DNA of 64,000 nt, taken from contig NZ_WWDL01000006.1 of NCBI RefSeq assembly GCF_009848505.1, forward strand, positions 62,001-126,000, given 5' to 3'. This stretch comes from Muricoccus harenae. Its GTDB lineage: Bacteria; Pseudomonadota; Alphaproteobacteria; Acetobacterales; Acetobacteraceae. Position numbers and translations under genes: made by a program. The notes under the pieces are model-generated. The model was not told where the DNA came from. It saw only the letters and a program-made list of their open reading frames with translations, and made no database searches. Shown here piece after piece: positions 48,103-58,006 of the stretch. The number at the start of each line of letters is the position of its first letter. Position 1 is the first letter of the stretch.

Positions 48103-49404
48103 ATGATCCGGCTGTTGCTGCTCCTGCTGGGATCCGAGTTGATCCAGCGGCGATGGGCTATTCTTACGGGCCTGTCGCTGCTCTGGGGCGCGATCGGCGT
48201 GGCGATCTTGATCGACGCGCTGGACGGCGACACGGTCATCCAGCCGCATTACTTCGGCTACCTGCTGCTGCTGGAGGGGCTTGTCGCGCTGGCGGCGGCT
48301 GTGGCCGCGGTGTCGCGCCGCGGCTACCGCTTTACGCGCGCGGCGGTGCTGATCGTGCCCTCCGTGCTCATCATCATCCAGCCGCCGCATGGCAATCTGA
48401 TCATCGCGATCCTGCTTGGGCTCGTGCTGCTGATGGATGGCGGCTTCCGCATCGCAAGCGCCTATGTCGTCCGCTTCGGGGGATGGCGCTGGTCGCTCGG
48501 GGCCGGAATCGTGGAGCTTCTCTTCGCCATCGCCACGCTGCAGCCATGGCCCACGGGCTATGAGGGCACGATCGGCGCCAATGTCGGCGCGCTACTCATC
48601 GTCGGCGGCCTGGCGACCCTGCGGCTGGCCCTGCGCCTGCGCGGCATGCCGCCCGGCGCACCGATTTCCGTGCTGCTCGGCGGCACGCTTCCGGCGGCGG
48701 CCTGGCTGCGGCGTATGGCAGATGACGACGATTCGGCCGGCGACCTCATCGTCCATGTCTGGACGCCGACCGGCTCCGCGGGAACGGTCGCGCGCCGCCC
48801 GCTGGTGGACCGCTATGTCGCCGCCGTCGATCCGCAGGGGGTGATCTCCACGGGCCATGCCGCAATGGAGCTGAAGCCGGATCTCTACATCAGCCATTAC
48901 CCCGCCGTGGAGATCGACCGTTCGCCGGATGATTTCAGCCGCACCCTACGCGCCACCCAGGATAACGACGTGCCCGGCCGCTTCCAGCCGAGCTATGCCG
49001 AGGAGGCAGCGGGTTGGTGCGAGGCGACGGAGCATGTGCGCTTCAGCCGATTCGACGCCGAGCGGCTGCGCGCCTTCTGGCAGGCCTATCGCGAGGACAA
49101 GACCTACAACCTGACCAACCGGAACTGCTCGAGCGTCGTCGCGCATGCGCTGGATGCGGCGCTGGAGGGCACACTCGGCCGCACCGGCAAGCCGTGGCGT
49201 TCCGGCCTGCAGGCCATGCTCAGCCCAGAGCTCTGGGCTGCCGGGGTACTGCGCCGGCGGGCGGAGACCATGGCCTGGACACCTGGGCTGGTGCTCGACT
49301 ATGCGCGGCTGCTCCAGATCGTGGTCGAGCCAGGGCTACCGGCCCTGGGATGGCTCCGGCTGAAGGCCGCCAGCAGCGCCGCGGCGGGGAAGGCGGAGCG
49401 TTAA
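48103..49404 (+). CDS. HdeD-like membrane protein fused to a putative papain-fold domain
   Basis: The product is 433 residues from the ATG at 48103, which has GGAGG 8 bases upstream. Residues 1-190 hold about six membrane helices of the DUF308/HdeD type. Residues 210-400 are soluble. They contain a His in 'VISTGHAAMELKPDLYISHY' and a Cys in 'YNLTNRNCSSVVAHALD', an order typical of circularly permuted papain/NlpC-P60 folds (LRAT, YiiX). A membrane-anchored cysteine hydrolase is therefore likely. This is inferred from pattern, not from a confirmed homologue. Confidence 0.7.
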   Translation: MIRLLLLLLGSELIQRRWAILTGLSLLWGAIGVAILIDALDGDTVIQPHYFGYLLLLEGLVALAAAVAAVSRRGYRFTRAAVLIVPSVLIIIQPPHGNLIIAILLGLVLLMDGGFRIASAYVVRFGGWRWSLGAGIVELLFAIATLQPWPTGYEGTIGANVGALLIVGGLATLRLALRLRGMPPGAPISVLLGGTLPAAAWLRRMADDDDSAGDLIVHVWTPTGSAGTVARRPLVDRYVAAVDPQGVISTGHAAMELKPDLYISHYPAVEIDRSPDDFSRTLRATQDNDVPGRFQPSYAEEAAGWCEATEHVRFSRFDAERLRAFWQAYREDKTYNLTNRNCSSVVAHALDAALEGTLGRTGKPWRSGLQAMLSPELWAAGVLRRRAETMAWTPGLVLDYARLLQIVVEPGLPALGWLRLKAASSAAAGKAER

Positions 49405-49458
49405 CCTGGCGCGGAGATAATTGAACTGCGCTAGAATCCTGCCAAGGAGAACTTCCAA

Positions 49459-50442
49459 ATGCCACGCACGACCCGCCGCGCCCTCGGCGCCGCCATCCTT
49501 GCCTTGCCCGCGCTGCACGTCATCCGCCCGGCCTCAGCGCAGCCCGCCTATCCCAGCCGGCCGATCCGCCTGCTCGCGCCCTACACCCCCGGTGGTGGCG
49601 TCGACACCACCGCCCGGCTGCTGGCCGGCCCGATGGGCGTGGCGCTCGGCCAGCCCGTGGTGGTGGAGAACCGGCCCGGCGCAGGCGGCAGCCTGGGCGC
49701 TGGCGAACTCGCCCGCTCCGCCCCGGACGGGCAGACCATCATGGTCGATGCGCTCGCCCATGTGGTGAACCCCTTCGTGCTGCCTGGCCTGCCCTTCGAT
49801 TATTCGAAGGCCTTCGCCTATATCAGCCAGGTGGTCGTGCTGCCGCAGCTGCTGGTGGTGGACCCGGCGAAGGTGCCGGCGCGCAATGTCGCGGAATTCA
49901 TCGCCTGGGCGAAGGACAAGCCTAACCTCTCCTACGGCTCATCCGGCAATGCCACGGCCGCGCATCTCGCGGCAGCGCTGTTCCTGCAGCGCGCGGGGCT
50001 CGACATCCAGCACGTTCCCTATCGCGGCGGCACGGCGGCGCTGCAGGACGTGATGGGGGGCAGCACCGTCTTCGTCTTCGGCACCGTCTCATCCTCGGTT
50101 CAGCTGGTGCGCGACGGCCGGCTGCGGGCTCTCGGCGTCACCACGGCCGAGCGCATCCCGCCGCTGCCGGACGTGCCCACCATCGCGGAGCAGGGCTTCC
50201 CCGGCTATGAGCTGAACGAGTGGAACGGACTCTACGCCCCCGCCGGCACGCCCCAGCCGATCATCCAGAAGCTGTTCGAAGCGTCGAAGGCCGCGCTGGC
50301 CGATGCCACGGTGAAGCAGAGGCTGGACGCGCTGGGTGCTATCCCCGTGGGCACCGATCCGGCAACCTTCGCGGCCTATGTCACCGCCCAGCGCAATGCG
50401 ATGGCCGAGATCGTCCGCAGCGCGAAGATCGAGGTGGGCTGA
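49459..50442 (+). CDS. Tripartite tricarboxylate transporter receptor (Bug family)
   Basis: The product is 327 residues with an AAGGAG ribosome binding site 10 bases before the ATG. The signal peptide begins 'MPRTTRRALGAAILALPALH'. The Bug motif is 'YPSRPIRLLAPYTPGGGVDTTAR', followed by 'VVENRPGAGGSLGAGELAR' and 'IQHVPYRGGTAALQDVMGG'. It is the third orphan Bug receptor in the window; no TctA/TctB gene is near. The ligand is unknown. Confidence 0.92.
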   Translation: MPRTTRRALGAAILALPALHVIRPASAQPAYPSRPIRLLAPYTPGGGVDTTARLLAGPMGVALGQPVVVENRPGAGGSLGAGELARSAPDGQTIMVDALAHVVNPFVLPGLPFDYSKAFAYISQVVVLPQLLVVDPAKVPARNVAEFIAWAKDKPNLSYGSSGNATAAHLAAALFLQRAGLDIQHVPYRGGTAALQDVMGGSTVFVFGTVSSSVQLVRDGRLRALGVTTAERIPPLPDVPTIAEQGFPGYELNEWNGLYAPAGTPQPIIQKLFEASKAALADATVKQRLDALGAIPVGTDPATFAAYVTAQRNAMAEIVRSAKIEVG

Positions 50443-50443
50443 C

Positions 50444-50748
50444 GGCATCTCGCGCGGTCACCATCTGGCACAACTTGGCCTGCGGCACCTCCCGCAACGT
50501 GCTGTCGGCCTTGCGCGAGGCCGGGATCTAACCGGCGGTGGTGGAGTACAAGCGTACTCCGCCAATGCGCGCCGAGTTGGCGGAAGGAGGGGGCGGCCCT
50601 CCTGGCCGATCCCGTGCTCGTGGATGAGGCGTTGCTGGACTCCATGACCGCCAACCCAGGGCTGATCGAGAGGCCTTTCGTCTTCACGCTGAAGGGGGTG
50701 CGGCTCTGCCGCCCCGCCGAGACGCTGTGCGAGATCCTTCCGGGCTGA
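50444..50748 (+). pseudogene. arsC: Broken ArsC-type arsenate reductase gene
   Basis: The frame gives 'VTIWHNLACGTSRNVLSALRE' in pieces (catalytic Cys in 'ACGTSRN'), then a premature TAA at 50529-50531. It resumes in frame with 'PAVVEYKRTPPMRAELA'. A frameshift plus a deletion of about 40 codons follows, and then 'LVDEALLDSMTANPGLIERP' and 'RLCRPAETLCEILPG', the ArsC C-terminus. Three lesions show clear decay. Its 3' end overlaps the end of the convergent LysR gene by 65 bases. Confidence 0.85.
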
Positions 50749-51592
50749 AGGCGCCAAGCGCCGCGCGCATCCCGGCTGCCAGGCCGCGCAGCACCGCCCC
50801 GGCCTCTGGCGAGGCGGCGCGGCCGAACAGCACGATCTCGGAGGCCGGCAGCGGCGGCAGCCCGAGCGCCGGGCCGAGATCCGGCGCTCCACCGGCGCTG
50901 ACCCGGCCCATTGGCGCCACCCCCAGCCCAACCTGGGCGCCGGCCAGCAGCATGGCGCAGCTTCCGCCGCGATAGGCCTCCCGCCAGGAGCGACCTGCGG
51001 AATCCAGGGACCGCTCCGCTGCCGCGCGCACTCCGCAAGGCGGGGCGAGCACCGCCAGCGGCACCGGGGCACCCGGCGCCAGCGTGAAGCTTGATGCACC
51101 CCGCCAGCCGAGCGGGTCCAGCCCCAGCAGCTCGCCCTCCGCGCCGCCCGCTTCGCGCCGCAGCACCACGGCATCGAGTTCGCCGTCGTCGAAGGCGGTG
51201 CGGAGAGGGATGGAAAGGCCGCTCCGCACATCCAGCGCCGCATGGGCGGGCAGGGCGGCCCGGAGGCGGAGCAACAGGGCCGGCAAGCCGAGGCCGACCG
51301 CATGGTCGCTCAGCCCAATCGCAACGCGCGGGGCAGGGGCCTCCGTTGGGCGCAGCGCCGCGTCATGAGCCGCGAGCAGCGCCCGGGCATGGACCAGGAA
51401 GGCCGCGCCCTCGGCGGTGGGGCGGACGAAGCGGGGCGAGCGGTCCAGCAGGCGGCGGCCTAACCGGGCCTCCAGGGCTTTCAGCCGCTGGCTGACCACG
51501 GGTTGCACCGTGCCTGCCGCTTCCGCGGCGCGGGTCAGGTTGCCGAACTCCACCGCGAGGACGAAGAGCCGGACGGATTCCAGGTCGAGCAT
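50684..51592 (-). CDS. LysR family transcriptional regulator
   Basis: The product is 302 residues. The HTH is 'LESVRLFVLAVEFGNLTRAAE' with 'QPVVSQRLKALEARLGRRLL' (positions 4-60). The C-terminal substrate domain is weakly conserved, with 'VAIGLSDHAVGLGLPALLLRLR'. It diverges from the tautomerase gene (91 bases between starts), so regulation of that gene is likely. Its C-terminal 20 residues are read over the arsC remnant and are Arg/Pro-rich, so they may be an acquired extension. Confidence 0.9.
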   Translation of the reverse strand: MLDLESVRLFVLAVEFGNLTRAAEAAGTVQPVVSQRLKALEARLGRRLLDRSPRFVRPTAEGAAFLVHARALLAAHDAALRPTEAPAPRVAIGLSDHAVGLGLPALLLRLRAALPAHAALDVRSGLSIPLRTAFDDGELDAVVLRREAGGAEGELLGLDPLGWRGASSFTLAPGAPVPLAVLAPPCGVRAAAERSLDSAGRSWREAYRGGSCAMLLAGAQVGLGVAPMGRVSAGGAPDLGPALGLPPLPASEIVLFGRAASPEAGAVLRGLAAGMRAALGAFSPEGSRTASRRGGRAAPPSA

Positions 51593-51683
51593 GATTGCAG
51601 AAGGCTATGATGAAACCAGCTAGTCATGGAATTCCGCGATGGTCGTGGGCAGGCCAAACTTTCATCTTCGAAAGGAGATGCCC

Positions 51684-52088
51684 ATGCCGATGATCACCCT
51701 GCGCTATGCCACCCCCCAGCCCCGCCCCGAATTGCGCCCTGCTTTAGCCGCTCTTGCCGCACGCCTCGCCGCGGAGGTGCTGGGTAAGGACCCCGGCGTC
51801 ACCGCCGTGCTGGTGGAGCCCGCCGATCCCGAAGGATGGTACATCGCCGGCCAAAGCCTGGCCGAGGCGCGGCTCTCCGCCTTTTGGCTGGACATCAAGA
51901 TCACCGCCGGCACGAACACAAAGGACGAGACTGCGGGCTTCGTCCGTGCAGCCTTCGCGGCGATGCGGGAGCTGCTCGGGCCGCTGCACGAGGAGAGCTA
52001 CGTGCTCGTCCATGCCGCGGACGGCCATGCCTATGGCTATGGCGGGCGCACGCAGGAAGCCCGCTGGGCAGCAGCCCATCCAGGCTGA
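51684..52088 (+). CDS. Tautomerase family protein (4-oxalocrotonate tautomerase-like)
   Basis: The product is 134 residues from the ATG at 51684. This start is preferred over the ATG at 51678 because AAGGAG ends 6 bases before it, and because it gives 'MPMITLRYA', leaving the catalytic proline at the N-terminus after Met removal. Two tautomerase-like halves are visible: 'LAARLAAEVLGKDPGVTAVLVE' and 'GFVRAAFAAMRELLG'. Such enzymes isomerise enols or dehalogenate small acids. The divergent LysR probably regulates it. Confidence 0.8.
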   Translation: MPMITLRYATPQPRPELRPALAALAARLAAEVLGKDPGVTAVLVEPADPEGWYIAGQSLAEARLSAFWLDIKITAGTNTKDETAGFVRAAFAAMRELLGPLHEESYVLVHAADGHAYGYGGRTQEARWAAAHPG

Positions 52089-52133
52089 TGAGGTGAATGC
52101 CGGACGGGAGGTCCCGGCCTTCGCGGGAATGCC

Positions 52134-52547
52134 CTAGCGGCGCGGCCCGCCCAGGCGGGGCTCGGCGCGCCTGCTCGCGTCGCGCCCGCCTTCCGGCCAG
52201 GCCGGAGGCGGCGGCACCGGCGGCGTCATGCGCGGCGCACGGTCCTCCCTCAGGGAGGATTCGGGCCGTGCAAGCAGGCTGGGCGGCTCGTCATAGCCAT
52301 CATCCAGGCTCGCGGCGCGGCGGCGGACCGCCGGCTCGGGCAGGCGCAGGGCCAGGCTGCGGATTTCCTGCTGCACGTCGTCGAGCTGCGCCTCGATGGC
52401 ATCCAGCCGCGACTTCAGGCCGAAGACGCTGAAGGGCATCATCAGGAAGGCCGCTACGAAGAGCAGGCCCAGCAACAGGACGACCAGCCCGCTCCATTCC
52501 GGCAGCCCCGGAATCGCCAGGCGGCCGACGATTTCCGAATCCAGCAC
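52134..52547 (-). CDS. Single-span membrane protein with coiled coil, unknown function
   Basis: The product is 137 residues. A membrane segment spans about residues 17-43 ('GLVVLLLGLLFVAAFLMM'), followed by a short coiled coil ('LKSRLDAIEAQLDDVQQEIRSL') and a disordered Pro/Arg-rich tail. I do not recognise the family. It is 20 bases downstream of... moaA lies on the same strand with its stop at 52568, just past this gene's start, so they are adjacent but separate. Confidence 0.65.
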   Translation of the reverse strand: MLDSEIVGRLAIPGLPEWSGLVVLLLGLLFVAAFLMMPFSVFGLKSRLDAIEAQLDDVQQEIRSLALRLPEPAVRRRAASLDDGYDEPPSLLARPESSLREDRAPRMTPPVPPPPAWPEGGRDASRRAEPRLGGPRR

Positions 52548-52567
52548 GATCGTCTTCCCCTCCGCGC

Positions 52568-53584
52568 CTAACCGCCCGTCACGCTCATGTGCCGGCCGAC
52601 CGAGGGGCGTGAATCCCGTCCAATGACGAAATCATGCCCCTTCGGCTTCCGGGCAATGGCCGAGAGGATTGCCTCCCGCAAGCCCGCATCGTCCACCGAG
52701 GAGTCGCGCAGGGGCGCGCGCAGGTCCGCCGCATCCTCCTGGCCGAGGCACATATACAAGGTGCCGGTGCAGGTCAGCCGCACGCGGTTGCAGGATTCGC
52801 AGAAATTATGGGTCATCGGCGTGATGAAGCCGATGCGCCGGCCGGTTTCCTGCACCGTCTCGTAGCGGGCGGGACCGCCAGTCTGGTGGCTGCTGGGCAA
52901 CAGCGTCCAGCGTTCCGCCAAGCGGCGGCGGATGGTGGAAAGGGGCAGGTACTGATCGGTGCGGTCGCCGCTGATGTCGCCCATCGGCATGGTTTCGATC
53001 AGCGTGAGGTCGAAGCCGTGCTCGCCGCACCAGGCAATCATGCGGTCGTATTCGTGCTCGTTCACGCCTTTCAGCGCGACGGCGTTGATCTTTACGGCAA
53101 GCCCGGCGGCCTTGGCGGCGAAGATGCCGTCCAGCGTCTGCTCCAACTTGCCCCAGCGGGTGACGGCGGTGAAGGTCTGAGGGTCCAGCGTGTCCATGGA
53201 CACGTTGATCCGCCGCACCCCGGCCGCATACAGGTCATCCGCCATCTTGGTCAGCTGCGTGCCGTTGGTGGTGACGGTCAGCTCCCGCAGCCCGCCATCC
53301 CCGATGCGCCGCCCGAGCCCCTGGAAGAGCTGCAGCACCCCGCGCCGCACCAGCGGCTCCCCGCCGGTCAGGCGGATGCGGTCCACGCCCAGGTCAATGA
53401 AGGCACCACAGAGCCGCTCAAGCTCCTCGAGGGTGAGCAGCTCCTTCTTCGGCAGGAAGGTCATGTCCTCGGCCATGCAATAGACGCAGCGAAGATCGCA
53501 GCGGTCCGTGACCGAGACGCGGAGATAGGAAATCCGCCGGCCGAACGGATCGAGCATGGGTGGGGGGAACTCCTGCAACGCCAT
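52568..53584 (-). CDS. moaA: GTP 3',8-cyclase MoaA
   Basis: This radical-SAM enzyme makes the first intermediate of molybdenum cofactor. The 338-residue product has the SAM cluster motif 'CDLRCVYC' and a second 4Fe-4S cluster motif '[11 protein letters not shown]'. The C-terminal Gly-Gly ('MSVTGG') needed for catalysis is present. The start at 53584 gives 'MALQEFPPP' before the conserved '[14 protein letters not shown]'; the ATG at 53557 is an alternative with AGGAG 12 bases before it. No other moa gene is in the window. Confidence 0.94.
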   Translation of the reverse strand: MALQEFPPPMLDPFGRRISYLRVSVTDRCDLRCVYCMAEDMTFLPKKELLTLEELERLCGAFIDLGVDRIRLTGGEPLVRRGVLQLFQGLGRRIGDGGLRELTVTTNGTQLTKMADDLYAAGVRRINVSMDTLDPQTFTAVTRWGKLEQTLDGIFAAKAAGLAVKINAVALKGVNEHEYDRMIAWCGEHGFDLTLIETMPMGDISGDRTDQYLPLSTIRRRLAERWTLLPSSHQTGGPARYETVQETGRRIGFITPMTHNFCESCNRVRLTCTGTLYMCLGQEDAADLRAPLRDSSVDDAGLREAILSAIARKPKGHDFVIGRDSRPSVGRHMSVTGG

Positions 53585-53625
53585 CAAGATTTGGGCCGGG
53601 AACCCCCTTCCGCGCAAGGGCCGGC

Positions 53626-54381
53626 CTATCCAAGCAGCGCAACCCCGCCCGCCGCCATGAGCGCAGCAAAGGCGAAGCGGCGGTACCAGCGCGGCGGCAC
53701 CAGATGGAACATGCGGGCGCCGAGGGGCACGCAAATCAGCATCACGGGCAGCAGCAGCGCCGCGCGGATCAGTGCCTCCCGGCCCATCAGCCCGTTCCAG
53801 ATGGGCGGGATCACCGAGACAATGGCGATCAGGCCGAAGAAGAGGATGAGGTTCGCCCGGTGCCGCCGCACCTCCTCGGGCCCGGAGAGAAGATAGAGGA
53901 TGACGGGCGGCCCCGACATGCCGGTGGCGCCCTTGAGCAGCCCGCCCATTGCCCCGACCGCCAGGTTGAGCCCCAGGGGCCGCGGCCCGTGATAGCGCCA
54001 TGGGGAGAGCAGCAGCAGCCCGAAGACGAGCACCAGCGCCCCGATCGCCCGGCGCAGCCCCTCGGCATCCGCATGGAGAAGCACCCAGATCCCCAGCGGA
54101 GTGGCCACCGCCGCTGCCAGGCCGAGGGGCAGCACCATGCGCTTGTCCGCCTCGCCCAGCGCGCGGGGCAGCAGCTGGGCGGAGACGAAGAGTTCCATCA
54201 GCAGGAGCACCGGCACCCCGGCGCGGGGCCCCCAGAGGGTGGCGAAAACCGGCGCCAGCAGGATCGCCGTCCCGAAGCCCGAATAGCCCCGCATCACCCC
54301 GGCCACCGCGGTGGCCAGGGCGGCGAGGAGGAAGGGCAGGTTCAGGAGGAGCCGCGGGACGTCCTCGATGAAGGCGGTCAC
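53626..54381 (-). CDS. TauE/SafE family sulfite/anion exporter
   Basis: The product is 251 residues from the GTG at 54381, overlapping the DUF3553 stop. It has about eight membrane helices and the TauE blocks '[20 protein letters not shown]' and '[21 protein letters not shown]'. Members export sulfite, sulfoacetate or similar organosulfur anions. The substrate here is unknown. An open frame continues 41 codons upstream with no homology. Confidence 0.88.
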   Translation of the reverse strand: MTAFIEDVPRLLLNLPFLLAALATAVAGVMRGYSGFGTAILLAPVFATLWGPRAGVPVLLLMELFVSAQLLPRALGEADKRMVLPLGLAAAVATPLGIWVLLHADAEGLRRAIGALVLVFGLLLLSPWRYHGPRPLGLNLAVGAMGGLLKGATGMSGPPVILYLLSGPEEVRRHRANLILFFGLIAIVSVIPPIWNGLMGREALIRAALLLPVMLICVPLGARMFHLVPPRWYRRFAFAALMAAGGVALLG

Positions 54382-54560
54382 GGGCCAGTTCCGTCCACCG
54401 GCTCCAGCACCGTATGGGCGGTGTTGATCAGAAGCTTGCCCGCATGCTCGAAATTCACCGTCACCCGGTCCCCGACTACGGACTGGACCTGTCCGACCCC
54501 CCATTCGGGCCGCTGGGGGTGGCGGACATACTGGCCCGGCTCGAAGAGACTATCCGACAT
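54378..54560 (-). CDS. DUF3553 family protein
   Basis: The product is 60 residues. '[21 protein letters not shown]' and '[10 protein letters not shown]' form an SH3-like small beta barrel, as in CarD/Mfd RNA polymerase-interacting domains, and match the DUF3553 pattern. Function is unknown. It overlaps the exporter start by four bases and is divergent from chpT. Confidence 0.8.
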   Translation of the reverse strand: MSDSLFEPGQYVRHPQRPEWGVGQVQSVVGDRVTVNFEHAGKLLINTAHTVLEPVDGTGP

Positions 54561-54675
54561 TCCTTGACCGTTTCCTGCATGTGGCGTCTCAGGGCGGCTT
54601 CCCCATTGCGCCAGGGTTTACTAGCCATCAAGCCGGCCCCCGGCAAAAGCGACCCATCCCTACAGGAGCGCCCGA

Positions 54676-55272
54676 ATGGACGTGCTTTCCCTGGCGCAGG
54701 ACGTGTGTGCCCGCATCTGCCATGACCTGGGTGGCCCGCTGGGGGCGCTGTCCGGCGCCCTGGAGCTTGCGGAGGTGGAGCCTGTCGAGGCCCTGTCGGT
54801 CGCGCGGGATGGAGCGGAGGCCATGCGCCGTCGCCTGCGTCTCTGGCGGGCGGCGGCCGGAGCTGGAACCGGTCCGTTGGACCGGCAAGGCCTGGCGGAA
54901 CTGCTGGAAGGGACGCTGGCGAATGGCCGCGTGACGGCCGACCTGTCCGGCCTGCCCGAGGTGCCGCTGCCCGCCGCGCTGGCACAGGCGGCATTGGCGG
55001 CCGCCATGCTGGGCAGCGAGGCCCTGCCGCGCGGCGGCACCATCCACCTGGCCGGCAACGGGACCGGCATCGCCATCTGGCCGGAAGGGCGCAACGCCGC
55101 TTGGCCGGCAGCCCTGGCCGCGACGCTGGCGGGGGAGGCGGTGGCGGGCCCGCGCGACGTGCTGGCGCCGCTCCTTCTCCACCTCGCCGGTGAGGCGGGG
55201 ATGGTCCTCGGCCTCGCCATGGGCCGCGAAGGCGCGGTTCCGCCCCTGACCCTGATGCCGCGCGCCGGCTGA
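54676..55272 (+). CDS. chpT: Histidine phosphotransferase ChpT
   Basis: The product is 198 residues. The phospho-accepting helix is 'CARICHDLGGPLGALSGALE' with His16. The C-terminal part is a degenerate ATPase-like fold. ChpT passes phosphate from CckA to CtrA and CpdR in the alphaproteobacterial cell cycle. Here it sits immediately upstream of cheA and close to ctrA, a grouping seen in Rhodospirillales. CckA is not in the window. Confidence 0.88.
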   Translation: MDVLSLAQDVCARICHDLGGPLGALSGALELAEVEPVEALSVARDGAEAMRRRLRLWRAAAGAGTGPLDRQGLAELLEGTLANGRVTADLSGLPEVPLPAALAQAALAAAMLGSEALPRGGTIHLAGNGTGIAIWPEGRNAAWPAALAATLAGEAVAGPRDVLAPLLLHLAGEAGMVLGLAMGREGAVPPLTLMPRAG

Positions 55273-55359
55273 GGCACGCTCGCGAAAGCCGCCGCGGCTT
55301 TACCGAATCTTCGCCCCCCGCCCCGATCCTGGATGCCGCAGAACGGGTGCGGGGTTCCG

Positions 55360-57994
55360 ATGGACGACTTGATCGCCGATTTCCTGACCGAGACGGGCGA
55401 GGGGCTGGCTGGGCTGGACGCCGCGCTGCTGCGGCTGGAGCGCCATCCGGACGATGCCCGGACGATCGGCGAGATCTTATCGCCTGATCCACACCATCAA
55501 GGGCACCTGCGGCTTCCTGGGCCTCTCCCGCCTGGAGAAGGTGGCCCATGCCGGGGAGAACGTGCTCGGGCGCTATCGCGAGGGCTCGCTGTCCGTCACC
55601 TCGGGTGGGGTGTCGCTGATCCTGCGGGTGGTGGACCGGGTGCGGGAGATCATGACGGGACTCGAGGCCACGGGGGCCGAGCCCGCCGGGGACGACGCCG
55701 CCCTCATCGCCGAGTTAGATGCGGTTTTCACGGGCCAAGTGGCGCCGGAGGATGCCCCGGCGGCCTCTCCGGAGCGCGCTGTCCCAGTGGCCGTGGTCGA
55801 GGTGCCGGCTTCCGCCGGCAAGCGGCGGGTGGCGAAGCCCGCCACCGCCAAACCGCGCCGCGCGAAAGGCGCGCCTGCCGTTGCCCCGGCGGAGCCTTTG
55901 GAAGCCCCGCCTGCAGTGCCGGCACCCGCCGCGGTGGAACCCACTGCAGCACCGGCCGGCGAGGCCGTGGCCGTCGCCCAGACGCTGCGCGTGAACGTGG
56001 ACGTGCTGGAAAGCCTGATGACCCTCGTCAGCGAGCTGGTGCTGACGCGCAACCAGCTGCTGCAGCTCTCCCGAGCGCGCAATGACGGCGCGCTCTCCGG
56101 CCCGCTGCAGCGCCTCTCCCACATCACATCCGAGTTGCAGGAGGGTGTGATGAAGACGCGCATGCAGCCAATCGGCAATGCCTGGAAGGGACTGCCTCGG
56201 CTGGTGCGCGACCTCTCGCGTGAGCTCGGCAAGAAGATCGAGCTGGAGATGCGCGGCGCCGAGACGGAACTCGACCGGCAGGTGCTGGAGCTGATCCGCG
56301 ACCCGCTGACCCATATGGTCCGTAATTCCGGTGACCACGGCCTCGAATCCCCCGCGGACCGTCGCGCCGCGGACAAGCCGGAGGTCGGGACCGTCACACT
56401 CAACGCCTATCACGAGGGCGGACACATCATCATCGAGGTGGGCGATGACGGGCGCGGCCTGGCGGTGGAGAAGATCCGTGCCAAGGCGCTCTCCCAGGGA
56501 CTCGCGACCGAGCAGGAGCTGGCGGGCATGGGGGAGCGCGACATTCAGCGCTTCATCTTCCGCGCCGGCTTCTCGACCGCCGCTGCCGTCACCTCCGTCT
56601 CTGGCCGGGGCGTCGGCATGGATGTGGTGAAGACGAATGTCGAGAAGATCGGCGGCACTATCGACCTGCGCTCACGCGAGGGCAAAGGCACCACCTTCCT
56701 CATCAAGATCCCGCTGACATTGGCCATCGTCTCCGCCCTCATCGTCGAAGCCGGCGGCGAGCGCTTTGCCGTCCCGCAGATCGGCGTGGTCGAGCTGGTG
56801 CGCGCGGGCGACGGCGTCGCGCATATCAAGGACGCACTGGTGCTGCGGCTGCGCGACCGGTTGCTGCCGCTCGTCTCGCTGTCGCGGCTGTTGCGCCTTG
56901 ACGAACGGCCGGGGGAAGCGGATGGCGGCGGCTTCGTTGTCGTCACCCAGGTCGGGCAGAACCTGTTCGGCATTATCGTCGACCGCGTCTTCGACACAGA
57001 AGAGATCGTGGTGAAGCCGGTGGCGCCGATCCTGCGCCATGTCACCATGTTCAGCGGCAACACCATCCTCGGCGACGGATCCGTCATCATGATCCTGGAC
57101 CCGAACGGCATCGCGCGTGCCACAGGTGTCGGCGCGGAGGGCGTGCAGGAGGAGGCACGGCGCGGCGCCGCCATCTCCAGCGCATCCTCGGCCGAGCGCA
57201 TGTCGCTGCTTCTGTTCCGGGCGGGGGATGGCGCGCCACGCGCCGTGCCGCTGGGGCTGGTGGCACGGCTGGAGGACCTGCCGGGCGAGCGCATTGAAAT
57301 GTCGCATGGCCGACCGGTGGTGCAGTACCGCGGCGCGCTGATGCCGCTGGTGCCCATGAGCGACAGCTGGATACCGCCTGCGCCCGGCAGCCGCCAAGCC
57401 GTGCTGGTCTTCAATGATGGCGACCGCGCCATGGGGCTGGCGGTGGAGGAGATCCTCGACGTCGTCGAGGAGGCGCTGAAGATCGAGAACGGCCAGGACC
57501 GCGCGGGCTATCTCGGCACGGCGGTGATCGCCGGGCGCGCGACCGAGGTGATCGACTGTGCCTGGTGGCTGCGCCAAGCGGGCGACGACTGGTTCGGCGG
57601 CAAGCGACCCGCCGCGCGCCCAGCCCGCGTGCTGGTGGTGGAGGACAGCGCCTTCTTCCGCAACATGCTCGTCCCCGTGCTCGGCGCCGCCGGCTATGAG
57701 GTGGTGGCGGTGGGCAGCGGTGCGCAGGCGCTGAAGCTGCGCGAGGCTGGCGAAACCTTCGACGCCGTGATTTCCGATATCGAGATGCCGGAGCTGGACG
57801 GGCTGGGGCTGGCGCGCGCCGCGCGGGACGGCGGCACCTGGCACACGACGCCGATGATCGCCCTCACCTCACGCCAGGAGCCTGAGGCGGAGCGGCGCGG
57901 CCGCGAGGCGGGCTTCGACGAATACGTGCCGAAATTCGATCGCGACGCATTGCTGGGCGCGCTGCGCGGCCGCTTGGCCGCCAGCCAGCACTGA
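55360..57994 (+). pseudogene. cheA: Chemotaxis histidine kinase CheA with REC domain, frameshifted
   Basis: Reading from the ATG at 55360 gives the HPt start 'MDDLIADFLTETGEGLAGLD'. At 55477-55478 an extra base shifts the frame just before the phospho-His segment 'YRLIHTIKGTCGFLG'. The remainder is intact to 57994: dimerisation ('LRVNVDVLESLMTLVSELVL'), ATPase ('HMVRNSGDHGLESPADR'), two CheW-like domains and a C-terminal receiver ('RVLVVEDSAFFRNMLVP'). An ATG at 55454 could start an N-truncated 846-residue product retaining the His. Sequencing error cannot be excluded. Confidence 0.85.
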
Positions 57995-58006
57995 GAGGAC
58001 AACGCC

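Noticed and set aside
53585-54001. Extension of moaA upstream into the TauE-like gene
   Set aside because: The extra codons overlap a real membrane protein gene and have no homology to MoaA.
55471-55482. Programmed +1 frameshifting in cheA
   Set aside because: There is no stop or rare codon at the shift point and no recognisable stimulatory element; cheA is not known to use frameshifting. A mutation or error is simpler.
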